7,124 nt of DNA, from positions 1 through 7,124 of the forward strand of contig NZ_JASNGB010000157.1 in the NCBI RefSeq assembly GCF_030271215.1, read 5' to 3'. This DNA is from Deinococcus rhizophilus (GTDB taxonomy: Bacteria; Deinococcota; Deinococci; Deinococcales; Deinococcaceae). The notes below the pieces were generated by a model. It saw only the letters and a program-made list of their open reading frames with translations. It was not told the DNA's origin and ran no database searches. Positions 1 through 6,500 of the stretch are shown piece after piece. Made by a program: the position numbers and the translations under genes. Numbering within the stretch: position 1 is the first letter of the stretch; each line of letters starts with the position of its first letter.

Positions 1-1398
1 CCGCCCGTGGGCGACCGCCGCTGGAAGGCCCCGCAGCCCCCGGCCCTGTGGGTGGGCGAGCGCGACGCCTCGCGCCCCGGCAACGTCTGCCTGCAAACCG
101 GGCTGGTCGAGGGCCAGAGCGGGGTGCGCGGCTCGGAGGACTGCCTGTACCTCAACGTGACCGCCCCCGCGAACGCCCGGAATGCCCCGGTGATGGTCTG
201 GGTCCACGGCGGGTCCTTCCGTTCGGGCGCGGGCAGCGACTACGACGCGCGGGTGCTGGCCCGCGAGCAGGGCGTGGTCGTGGTGACGATCAACTACCGC
301 CTCGGCGCCCTGGGCTTTCTCGCCGCGCCGGAGTTGCTGGAGGGCCGCACGGTGGGCAACTACGGCCTGCTCGACCAGCAGGCGGCCCTGCGCTGGGTGC
401 GGGCCAATGCGGCGGCCTTCGGGGGTGACCCGCGCAACGTGACCCTCTTCGGGGAGTCGGCGGGCGGCATGAGCGTGTGCGCCCAGCTCGCTTCGCCCCT
501 GTCGGCGGGCCTGTTCGACCGGGCGATTCTCCAGAGCGGTCCCTGCACCCCCGAGATCAACACCGTGCCCGTGACCCAGGCCCTGAAAACCGGGGCCGCC
601 TACGCCCGCGCCCTGGGCTGCCCGGAGGGCGACGCCGCCTGCCTGCGCCGGGTGCCCGCCGAGCGGCTGCTGAGCACCGAGGTGCCGGGCGTGCGGGCGC
701 CCGGCACGGTGGCCCTGCCCCCTGTCTACGGCGACGCTGCGGTGCCCGTGGCCCCCGCCGAGGCCTTCCGCCGGGGCGAGGTTCACCGTGTGCCCCTGAT
801 TGTGGGGAGCAACCAGGACGAGGGCACCCTCTTCGTCGCGCCGCTGGGGGCACAGCGGGACCTCCCGCGCTGGCAGTACGTGGCGCTGGTGGCCGTGCTG
901 GAGCGCTGGAACACGCCCCGCGTGCTGGCGAACTACGCCACCCGCGACTACGAGACGGTGGGACTGGCCGCCGCCGCCCTCGCCGGGGACGGCCTCTTCG
1001 CCTGCCCGGTCAACGACCTGTCGCGCGACCTCGCCCGCGTGACGCCCGTGTACGCCTACGAGTTCCGCGACCGGAACGCTCCCATCACCCTGCCCCCCAC
1101 CGCCACGGTGCCGCGCTACGGGGCCTACCACGCCGCCGAGATCATCAGCGTGTTCGGCACGCCGCTGCCCGGCCTCGCCAGCCCGGCGGGCTTCACCCCC
1201 GCGCAGGCCGACCTCGCCCGCACCATCCGCGCCTACTGGGGCAACTTCGCCCGCGCCGGGAACCCCAACGGCGCAGGTTTGCCGGGGTGGGCCCGCCTCG
1301 ACCCCGCCCGGAACAACGTGCTGGGCCTCGCTCCCGGCGCGGTGGGCGAGCGCCTCGATTTCCGGCAGGAGCACCGCTGCGAGGTCTGGAGCCGGTGA
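1..1398 (+). CDS. Type B carboxylesterase (alpha/beta hydrolase), 5' end outside window
   Basis: A serine esterase of the carboxylesterase type B family (para-nitrobenzyl esterase-like) that hydrolyses carboxylic esters; the natural substrate cannot be told. The frame is open from base 1. Its first residues, PPVGDRRWKAPQPP, are the family's usual segment some 35-45 residues after the mature N-terminus, so the GTG at 7 is not the start and the true start lies upstream. Visible family motifs are EDCLYLNV (near 139-162), the oxyanion-hole segment VWVHGGSF (near 199-222), the nucleophile elbow GESAG with the catalytic Ser at 457-459, the likely catalytic Glu in SNQDEGT at 820-822, and the likely catalytic His in YHAAE at 1129-1131. 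All triad members are present, so the enzyme is probably active. Any signal peptide would be outside the window; the many family members with paired cysteines are often secreted, and this one has several. The small membrane protein starts 1 nt after the stop, so the two are probably co-transcribed. Confidence 0.93.
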   Translation, partial: PPVGDRRWKAPQPPALWVGERDASRPGNVCLQTGLVEGQSGVRGSEDCLYLNVTAPANARNAPVMVWVHGGSFRSGAGSDYDARVLAREQGVVVVTINYRLGALGFLAAPELLEGRTVGNYGLLDQQAALRWVRANAAAFGGDPRNVTLFGESAGGMSVCAQLASPLSAGLFDRAILQSGPCTPEINTVPVTQALKTGAAYARALGCPEGDAACLRRVPAERLLSTEVPGVRAPGTVALPPVYGDAAVPVAPAEAFRRGEVHRVPLIVGSNQDEGTLFVAPLGAQRDLPRWQYVALVAVLERWNTPRVLANYATRDYETVGLAAAALAGDGLFACPVNDLSRDLARVTPVYAYEFRDRNAPITLPPTATVPRYGAYHAAEIISVFGTPLPGLASPAGFTPAQADLARTIRAYWGNFARAGNPNGAGLPGWARLDPARNNVLGLAPGAVGERLDFRQEHRCEVWSR

Positions 1399-1399
1399 G

Positions 1400-1699
1400 G
1401 TGAGGGCGGCTCCCCCGGCTCTCCTGCTGCTGGCCGCCGCCCTGCTGGGTCTGACCTGGGGACTGCGGCGCGACCCCCTCGATCTGGTGGTGCTGGGAGC
1501 GGGCCTCGCGGCGCTGCTGCTGGTCCTGCGCCTGACCCTGCGGGGCGACGGGCGCGGGCGGCTGGCTCTGCGGGGCCTCGCCTCGCTGCTGGGGGGCGTG
1601 GCGCTGTTCGGCGTGCGGGAGCCTGCCGGGGCGCTGCTGTTCGCCGCCGTCTTCTTCGGCAGCCAGATGCTGACCCGCTGGCTGGTGCGCCGGGGGTAG
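1400..1699 (+). CDS. Small integral membrane protein, function unknown
   Basis: I do not recognise the family. The 99-residue product is almost entirely hydrophobic, with about four predicted membrane helices near residues 5-22, 27-46, 54-72 and 75-94, joined by short Arg-rich turns (LRRDPLD, LRGDGRGR, VREPAG). It ends in a positive tail, RWLVRRG, likely cytoplasmic. The GTG start at 1400 lies 1 nt after the esterase stop. A GGAG at 1388-1391 inside the esterase end, 8 nt upstream, could serve as ribosome binding site, which suggests translational coupling. Very high GC and a Leu/Ala-rich composition can create spurious open frames, but the regular helix-turn pattern and operon-like spacing favour a real gene. 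No catalytic motif is visible. Confidence 0.72.
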   Translation: MRAAPPALLLLAAALLGLTWGLRRDPLDLVVLGAGLAALLLVLRLTLRGDGRGRLALRGLASLLGGVALFGVREPAGALLFAAVFFGSQMLTRWLVRRG

Positions 1700-1710
1700 G
1701 GCCACGGAAA

Positions 1711-1744
1711 GGGCCGAGCCCTCCCCGGCGGGAGAAGGCGGCCC
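1711..1744. terminator. Hairpin between convergent genes, possible bidirectional terminator
   Basis: GGGCCG (1711-1716) pairs with CGGCCC (1739-1744). After a 4x4 internal loop, CTCCC (1721-1725) pairs with GGGAG (1730-1734) around a CGGC loop. It lies between the stops of the membrane protein gene and frnE. On the minus strand it is followed by TTTCC, a weak T tract. A role as terminator is inferred from position and structure. Confidence 0.4.
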
Positions 1745-1757
1745 CCTCAAGCCGCTG

Positions 1758-2519
<762 letters not shown>

Positions 2520-2525
2520 GCCCCC

Positions 2526-2554
2526 ATTCTGCCCTGCTTTAAAAAACAAAGCAA
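2526..2554 (-). promoter_or_regulatory. Candidate promoter of frnE
   Basis: On the minus strand TTGCTT (2554-2549), a 17-nt spacer and CAGAAT (2531-2526) precede the ATG by 6 nt. That spacing would give a leaderless or near-leaderless mRNA. The match to sigma-70 consensus is moderate (TTG of the -35, four of six in the -10). Confidence 0.4.
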
Positions 2555-2557
2555 GGA
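2533..2557. repeat. Inverted repeat TGCTTT-N7-AAAGCA in frnE/msrB intergenic region
   Basis: TGCTTT and AAAGCA form a perfect 6-bp inverted repeat around an A-rich 7-nt centre, within the A/T patch of an otherwise GC-rich divergent spacer. It overlaps the candidate frnE promoter spacer and -35, so it could be an operator. No regulator is identified. Confidence 0.4.
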
Positions 2558-2599
2558 GGGGGGGCACGTCGGGCACCTGGGGTCGGAAGAAGGCTCCTA

Positions 2600-2626
2600 T
2601 TCCTGCCTGGCGGCCGCCCCTACACT
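2600..2626 (+). promoter_or_regulatory. Candidate leaderless promoter of msrB
   Basis: TACACT at 2621-2626 is a good -10 hexamer ending 6 nt before the msrB ATG at 2633. There is no Shine-Dalgarno sequence between them. A -35 is poor (TTCCTG near 2600-2605). The layout suggests a leaderless transcript starting at or near the ATG. Confidence 0.45.
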
Positions 2627-2632
2627 CGGCCC

Positions 2633-3100
<468 letters not shown>

Positions 3101-3131
3101 GCGGACCCGTAGGCCGTCCGGCAGAGCAGGG

Positions 3132-3170
3132 CGAGAGGACCACGGGGCAACTTCCCCGGCGGTCCTCTCG
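3132..3170 (+). terminator. Long hairpin downstream of msrB
   Basis: CGAGAGGACC (3132-3141) pairs perfectly with GGTCCTCTCG (3161-3170), and inside it CGGGG (3143-3147) pairs with CCCCG (3154-3158). It begins 31 nt after the msrB stop. There is no T tract after it, which is common in high-GC genomes, so it may act as a terminator or a 3' stabiliser. Confidence 0.65.
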
Positions 3171-3271
3171 TCGCTCCGGTGACCGCTCACGGTGCTGGGG
3201 CCAGAGCCCGGCCGTGCCGCCGCCCGCAGCCGATCCCGTGGCGACGCCGCGACCCCCTGAGCCGCGACCTT

Positions 3272-3328
3272 CAGATGAAAGTCTCCCGAAGTCGGCCCCC
3301 GCCGGGAGGTTGCATGAATTCTCATCTG
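3272..3328. repeat. Inverted repeat CAGATGA ... TCATCTG around the promoter of the secreted-protein gene
   Basis: CAGATGA (3272-3278) and TCATCTG (3322-3328) are perfect 7-bp inverted copies 43 bp apart; the right copy lies inside the candidate promoter spacer. They could be paired regulator half-sites, but 7-bp matches at this distance may be chance. Otherwise, the region between the msrB hairpin and this promoter holds no gene that I can support. Confidence 0.25.
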
Positions 3329-3340
3329 GGATGCTAGGCT
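3310..3340 (+). promoter_or_regulatory. Candidate extended -10 promoter for secreted protein gene
   Basis: TTGCAT (3310-3315) is a -35-like hexamer; TGCTAGGCT (3332-3340) fits the extended -10 form TGnTANNNT. The spacer is 19 nt, slightly long. Transcription would begin about 70 nt before the ATG, giving a leader that holds a normal ribosome binding site. Confidence 0.45.
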
Positions 3341-3351
3341 ACGCAGGAACC

Positions 3352-3366
3352 AACTGTAGAGCAGTT
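3352..3366 (+). other. Small hairpin in the 5' leader
   Basis: AACTG pairs with CAGTT around the loop TAGAG and is followed by TTCGTTT. It lies in the predicted leader of the secreted-protein gene. It could stabilise the mRNA 5' end or act as a weak attenuator; the stem is only 5 bp, so this is tentative. Confidence 0.25.
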
Positions 3367-3406
3367 TTCGTTTCGGACCTTTGCCACGCCGTAGGACCGC
3401 ACCATC

Positions 3407-3412
3407 GGAGGT
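3407..3412 (+). promoter_or_regulatory. Strong Shine-Dalgarno site GGAGGT
   Basis: GGAGGT lies 6 nt before the ATG at 3419 and fixes that start. It is the only textbook ribosome binding site in the window, suggesting high expression of the secreted protein. Confidence 0.8.
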
Positions 3413-3418
3413 ATTGCC

Positions 3419-4180
3419 ATGAAGAACTTTGGACGCTTGAGCCTGCTGACCGCCACCCTGATGTTCGGCATGAGCACTGCGCTGGCCCAGACGCAGCCCC
3501 CCGCCACTCCGCCCACGCCTCCGACCACGCCCGCACCCCCGGCGACGCCCCCGGCCGCCCCCGCTGCCCCGGCTGCCCCGGCGACGCCCGCTGCTCCGAC
3601 CGAGACGCCCGCCACCGAGGAAGCTCCCGCTCCCGTCGTGTCGCAGGAAGCTGCCCTGACGATCGGCGACGCCACGGTCACGATTCCCGGCATTCAGGAC
3701 GCCGCTCTGGTCAAGACCTTCTCGACCGTGCTGGGCGGCGGCGCGGTCTACCGCGGCTCGGTGACGGGTTCGATCGACCAGATCGTGCAGGCCTTCACCA
3801 CCGCCGGGTTCGTGTCGGCGGACGGTGCAGATGCAGCGGCGGACGGCGCGGCGGCTGAGGGCGAGGCTGCCCAGGCCTCCACCGAGACGGCCACCACGAC
3901 GACCACGGAGACCACGACCACCACCGAAACGGCGACGACCGAGGCGACCACCACCGAGACGGCCACCACCGACGCGGCAGCCACGGACACCGCTGCGGCA
4001 GATACGACGGCCAGCACCGGCACCACGGCCACCGGCCTGACCGGTCTGCCTGAGGGTGAAATCCGCCTGTTCACGCAGGGCGGCCAGACCTACGAACTGC
4101 GCGTCTACGAGCGCGGCGGCTTCACGGTCATCGTGTGGTCGCGCATCGGCACGGCCAGCACGGCACCCGCTGGCAGCTGA
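3419..4180 (+). CDS. Secreted protein with Pro/Ala-rich and Thr/Glu-rich low-complexity segments, function unknown
   Basis: I do not recognise the family. The start is fixed by GGAGGT 6 nt upstream. Residues 1-23 are a Sec signal peptide (MKNFGRLSLLTATLMFGMSTALA, cleavage expected after ALA). Residues about 26-75 are a Pro/Ala-rich linker like those that cross or attach to the cell envelope. Residues about 78-130 look folded (EAALTIGDATVTIPGI, then a helix-like DQIVQAFTTAGF). Residues about 131-205 are a Thr/Glu/Ala-rich run with many TTTE and ETAT units. Residues about 206-253 are strand-rich (GEIRLFTQGGQTYELRVYE and GGFTVIVWSR). The two folded parts may be halves of one small alpha/beta domain split by the Thr-rich insert; this is inference. 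A location outside the cytoplasmic membrane is likely. It appears monocistronic, with its own promoter and a terminator hairpin. Confidence 0.85.
   Translation: MKNFGRLSLLTATLMFGMSTALAQTQPPATPPTPPTTPAPPATPPAAPAAPAAPATPAAPTETPATEEAPAPVVSQEAALTIGDATVTIPGIQDAALVKTFSTVLGGGAVYRGSVTGSIDQIVQAFTTAGFVSADGADAAADGAAAEGEAAQASTETATTTTTETTTTTETATTEATTTETATTDAAATDTAAADTTASTGTTATGLTGLPEGEIRLFTQGGQTYELRVYERGGFTVIVWSRIGTASTAPAGS
3879..3969 (+). repeat. 19-bp direct repeats within Thr-rich coding segment
   Basis: CCACCGAGACGGCCACCAC occurs at 3879-3897 and again at 3951-3969, exactly 72 bp (24 codons) apart and in frame, within a run of ACC/ACG/GAG codons. This fits growth of the Thr/Glu-rich segment by slippage or unequal recombination. 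Confidence 0.8.
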
Positions 4181-4191
4181 AGCCAGACAGG

Positions 4192-4233
4192 CAGGAGAGG
4201 GCGGACGCCGGATGGGTGTCCGCCCTCTTCCTG
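4192..4233 (+). terminator. Terminator hairpin after the secreted-protein gene
   Basis: CAGGAGAGGGCGGAC (4192-4206) pairs with GTCCGCCCTCTTCCTG (4218-4233), with a single bulged A and an 11-nt loop. It begins 11 nt after the stop. A few T residues follow (GTCCTTGTTG) but no clean T tract. Confidence 0.7.
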
Positions 4234-4352
4234 TGGCAGTCGTCCTTGTTGCCATCCCGCCGTCTGATGGTGCCATCCGGGCTGCAGCAAGAGCAGAAAC
4301 GAGCTGGCCGGAAGTTCCTCTCTCCTGTCTGCGTTTCTTACTTCCAAAAGCG

Positions 4353-4374
4353 TTACCGTTCCCCCAGGGGGTAA
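4353..4374. promoter_or_regulatory. Possible autoregulatory operator before the HTH antitoxin
   Basis: CCCCCAGGGGG (4361-4371) is a perfect palindrome that also contains the GGGGG ribosome binding site. A second dyad, TTACC (4353-4357) with GGTAA (4370-4374), overlaps it. HTH antitoxins usually bind dyads at their own promoter, so this is a candidate operator. No convincing -35/-10 pair was found. Confidence 0.3.
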
Positions 4375-4376
4375 TC

Positions 4377-4757
4377 GTGACTGCACAAATGCATATTGGC
4401 CTCGCCGAGCTGTTGCGGCGGCACCACATCAGCCAGAAGCAACTGGCCGAGGCTGCCGGAATGCGCCCTGCCACGGTCCACGCCATCTTCCACGGGCGCG
4501 TCGAACGGGTGGAGATCGGTACGCTCGTGGACCTCGTGACAGGCTTGCGGCGTCTGGGGGTCAAGGCCGATGTGGGCGACATTTTGCAGGTGGTTGACCA
4601 ACCCGACGAGGCTGAGCAGGCGGCCCGCGAACGCGCCCTACGGCTGCTGGGGGGGAGTCCCTGGGGGCTGCAACCGAAGGGCCTGGCCGAGCCTGTCCCC
4701 GTCAGTGGTCCTCCTATTGAAGACCTTCTGCCCGACCTGCTGGGGCCGTCGCTTTGA
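4377..4757 (+). CDS. HTH (XRE/Cro-type) antitoxin or regulator paired with PIN toxin
   Basis: A 126-residue DNA-binding protein, likely the antitoxin of the PIN ribonuclease encoded just downstream. Residues about 8-72 form a Cro/C1-type helix-turn-helix domain; the helix-turn-helix core is ISQKQLAEAAGMRPATVHAI (18-37), followed by the family-like segment VEIGTLVDLVTGLRRLGVKADVGDILQ. The rest (about 76-126) is a helix with many charged residues, then a Pro/Leu-rich tail (PVSGPPIEDLLPDLLG), the expected kind of disordered tail that would block the toxin, though that role is inferred. The GTG start at 4377 is chosen because GGGGG lies 5 nt upstream; an ATG at 4389 would remove only four residues and lacks a site. 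Its stop overlaps the toxin start (TTGA), so the two are translated together. XRE-PIN pairs are less common than AbrB- or RHH-PIN pairs. Confidence 0.85.
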   Translation: MTAQMHIGLAELLRRHHISQKQLAEAAGMRPATVHAIFHGRVERVEIGTLVDLVTGLRRLGVKADVGDILQVVDQPDEAEQAARERALRLLGGSPWGLQPKGLAEPVPVSGPPIEDLLPDLLGPSL

Positions 4758-5179
4758 GCCTGCTCTACCTCGACACCTCCGCGCTGCTTCGCCTCTATAC
4801 CCGCGAACCGGACTATGGGCAGGTCGCCGCCTGCAAGGAACAGGCAGACGGTGTGATCTGCCATGTCATCACCTATGTGGAGATGGTTTCTGCCTTCACC
4901 TGGCGGCGGGCTCGAAAGCTGCTGAGCGGTCGGGCGTACCAGACGGCCCTGGAGGCATTCAGGAGCGATTGGCCGACCTTCCAGCATGTCGCCGTAGACC
5001 AGCAACTCTTGCAGGACGCCGCCGCGCTCGCGCAGGCACACACTCTGCGGGCCTACGACGCCGTTCACCTGGCCGCCGCGCAAGCTGTCTCTCCACTTGG
5101 ACTTCAGTTCATGACCTTCGACACGAACTTGAGAACCGTGGCTGAGCAGGTGCTACCAGGGCAGGTGTGGGTGCCGTAG
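4754..5179 (+). CDS. vapC: PIN-domain ribonuclease, VapC-type toxin
   Basis: A 141-residue PIN-domain protein, the usual VapC length, expected to cleave specific RNAs with Mg2+ or Mn2+ and so halt translation when free of antitoxin. The acidic active-site residues are all in place: D7 in LYLDTSALLRLY, E43 in ITYVEMVSAF, D102 in RAYDAVHLAAA and D123 in FMTFDTNL. The TTG start at 4754 overlaps the antitoxin stop by 4 bp, and MSLLYLDTSAL is the normal beginning of this family, so the rare start codon is credible. Translational coupling would keep the toxin below the antitoxin. Target RNA cannot be told from the sequence. Confidence 0.9.
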   Translation: MSLLYLDTSALLRLYTREPDYGQVAACKEQADGVICHVITYVEMVSAFTWRRARKLLSGRAYQTALEAFRSDWPTFQHVAVDQQLLQDAAALAQAHTLRAYDAVHLAAAQAVSPLGLQFMTFDTNLRTVAEQVLPGQVWVP

Positions 5180-5198
5180 AAGGCGAGGGGACGAGCCA

Positions 5199-5266
5199 CC
5201 CCGTCTCCCCACTTTCCCCTTCCGCCCGCTTCCCCCGCCCCACTTTTCCCTGACAAAGCAGAGGCT
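5199..5266 (+). repeat. Intergenic C-rich repeat, copy A
   Basis: First of three copies, beginning 19 nt after the PIN toxin stop and ending 55 nt before the ribbon-helix-helix antitoxin start. Its last 47 bp (5220-5266) match copy C at 42 of 47 positions, ending CAAAGCAGAGGCT. The minus strand has six runs of three to five G separated by 1-5 nt, a strong G-quadruplex motif. No coding function and no terminal inverted repeats are seen. Confidence 0.8.
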
Positions 5267-5309
5267 CTGACAACAGGCCAAACCAGCGTAAGCCAGAACG
5301 TATGAATGT

Positions 5310-5315
5310 TAGTAT
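5310..5315 (+). promoter_or_regulatory. -10 element of the RHH/MazF module, leaderless layout
   Basis: TAGTAT ends 6 nt before the ATG at 5322, without a Shine-Dalgarno sequence. A direct repeat GTATGA (5300-5305 and 5312-5317), spaced 12 bp, overlaps it and could hold half-sites for the RHH antitoxin. No clear -35 is seen. Confidence 0.4.
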
Positions 5316-5321
5316 GACGGC

Positions 5322-5576
5322 ATGACTTACCAGAACGCCGAACGCATGACCATCAGCCTGCCGCCCGATATCGCCCGTTACATCAAGAACTACCAGCAAA
5401 CGCACGGACTGGAAAGCCGCAGCGAAGCCTTCGTGAAAGCCGTTCAAGCCCTCAGGGAACAGGAACTGGCCGAGCAATACACCGCACTCGCCCGTGAGAA
5501 CGACCCCGAACGCGCCCTCTTTCTGGAAGGCAACACCGACGGACTGGAACCCAGCGACGGTAGCGAATGGCTGTAG
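5322..5576 (+). CDS. Ribbon-helix-helix antitoxin of MazF-type toxin
   Basis: An 84-residue antitoxin that should dimerise, bind its own promoter and neutralise the MazF-like toxin encoded next. Residues 9-48 fit the ribbon-helix-helix (CopG/ParD) pattern: strand MTISLPPDIARYIKNY, then HGLESRSEAFVKAVQALREQ. The remaining part is acidic and probably unfolded alone (RENDPERALF, EGNTDGLEPSDGSEWL), typical of the toxin-binding tail. The start at 5322 is favoured by a -10 element 6 nt upstream; an ATG at 5346 (residue 9), just before the DNA-binding strand, is an alternative. It overlaps the toxin gene by 10 bp. The D. radiodurans MazEF pair (DR0416-DR0417) is a plausible relative, from memory. 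Confidence 0.87.
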   Translation: MTYQNAERMTISLPPDIARYIKNYQQTHGLESRSEAFVKAVQALREQELAEQYTALARENDPERALFLEGNTDGLEPSDGSEWL

Positions 5577-5914
5577 GACTCATCCGGCGCGGCGACATTT
5601 TTCTGACCCATTTCGGCCCCGCCCGCGCGGGTGAGCCGGACTTCAAACGCCCCGCTGTGGTCATCACCAACAATGTCGCCAACGCCAAAGCGGATGCCCT
5701 GACGGTGGTTCCACTCACGAGCAACCTGAACACCGTCTATGACTTTCAGCTTCTGCTGCCCACCGAGCGCACCGGTCTAAATCTGGACAGCAAAGCCCAG
5801 ACGGAACTCATCACCTGCATTGCCGTCAGCCGAATCGGCAAGCGCCTGGGGCAAGTCCCCACCGACCTGATGACCGAACTGGACGCCAGAATCCGCCTGC
5901 ACCTGGCCCTGTAA
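5567..5914 (+). CDS. mazF: MazF/PemK-type endoribonuclease toxin
   Basis: A 115-residue MazF/PemK-fold toxin, normal length, expected to cut single-stranded RNA at short sequence motifs. Family features are RRGDIFLTHFGPARAGEP, with the conserved RGD near the N-terminus, then RPAVVITNNVAN, ALTVVPLTSNLN (the conserved PLTS strand with active-site Thr/Ser), FQLLLP, SKAQTELITCIAVSRIGKRLG (usual SKAxxxQ/E-like segment) and LDARIRLHLAL at the end. The ATG at 5567 lies within the last codons of the antitoxin (10-bp overlap), so the pair is one operon with coupled translation. It faces the third module: its 3' end is convergent with the VapC gene at 6105. Confidence 0.92.
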   Translation: MAVGLIRRGDIFLTHFGPARAGEPDFKRPAVVITNNVANAKADALTVVPLTSNLNTVYDFQLLLPTERTGLNLDSKAQTELITCIAVSRIGKRLGQVPTDLMTELDARIRLHLAL

Positions 5915-5915
5915 A

Positions 5916-5969
5916 AAGTCGAGAAGTCCAGTGGTCGAGGAGTGGAGAAAACATCGTCCCCCTCGACTT
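5916..5969. terminator. TCGA-rich fold-back after mazF
   Basis: AAGTCGAG (5916-5923) can pair with CTCGACTT (5962-5969), or GTCGAGG (5934-5940) with CCTCGAC (5961-5967): two overlapping alternatives sharing one right arm. It lies directly after the mazF stop, in the spacer between convergent genes. A terminator role is inferred. The following C/T-rich stretch to 6026 holds no gene that I can support. Confidence 0.4.
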
Positions 5970-6026
5970 CCAGATCCCCCGACTCCTCACCTTCCTTCCA
6001 TCCTCCATCAGCGCAGCGGAACCATT

Positions 6027-6092
6027 CCCCATCCCCACGCCCCCAGGCGCACTCCCCGCCCCGCTTTTCCCCGCCAAAACAGAGGCTTGAGC
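6027..6092 (+). repeat. Intergenic C-rich repeat, copy B
   Basis: Second copy, between the convergent mazF and vapC 3' ends, 12 nt beyond the vapC stop. The 39 bp at 6054-6092 match copy C (6885-6923) at 37 positions, ending CAGAGGCTTGAGC. The left part (6027-6053) is C-rich but poorly conserved; on the minus strand its G runs are interrupted by one 9-nt loop. Confidence 0.78.
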
Positions 6093-6104
6093 TAAGGTTA
6101 AAAC

Positions 6105-6497
6105 TCAGCGAATCAAGCGAACGTTGAAAGGCAGGTCGGGAATCTTGGCCCAGTTTTGCTCGGCAGTCAGCACATCCACCTTCAGGACTTCCGCTGTTCC
6201 CAGACAGGCTGCGTCCCCAAGGCTCAGGTCATACGGAGACTTGCGGGCGTAGTAGAACACGGCAGCTTCACGACAATCAGCGCCGAACACCACTTCACGC
6301 GCTAGCCCCAGCAGCGGGTCAAGGTGCGCCTGAACTTGCTTCGGCGTGAACGCGCCCCTCCCAATCAACTTTCCCTGAACTTCCGTCAGGGTCACGCTGC
6401 TCACGAAGCATGGGCGACTCCCCACCACGTTCAGAACTTCCGCACCGCCCTCTTCTTTCAGCAGGAACGCGATGATGGCACTGGCATCCAGCAGCAC
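6105..6497 (-). CDS. vapC: VapC-type PIN-domain ribonuclease toxin
   Basis: A 130-residue PIN-domain toxin, usual VapC length, expected to cleave RNA. Active-site residues seen are D4 in LLDASAIIAFL, E39 in TLTEVQGKL and D95 in the hallmark YDLSLGDAACLG. The fourth position, normally Asp in the TAD segment, is Glu (E113 in LTAEQNW), a conservative change. The GTG start at 6497-6495 lies 3 nt after the antitoxin TAA, and AAGAAGGGC near the antitoxin end may serve as ribosome binding site. It is the second gene of a minus-strand operon and converges on mazF. It is only distantly like the PIN toxin at 4754, so the two are not a local duplication. Confidence 0.92.
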   Translation of the reverse strand: MLLDASAIIAFLLKEEGGAEVLNVVGSRPCFVSSVTLTEVQGKLIGRGAFTPKQVQAHLDPLLGLAREVVFGADCREAAVFYYARKSPYDLSLGDAACLGTAEVLKVDVLTAEQNWAKIPDLPFNVRLIR

Positions 6498-6500
6498 GCC

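Noticed and set aside
7..9. GTG at 7 as the carboxylesterase start
   Set aside because: The PPVGDRRW segment including the two codons before it is internal in this family; the gene enters from outside the window.
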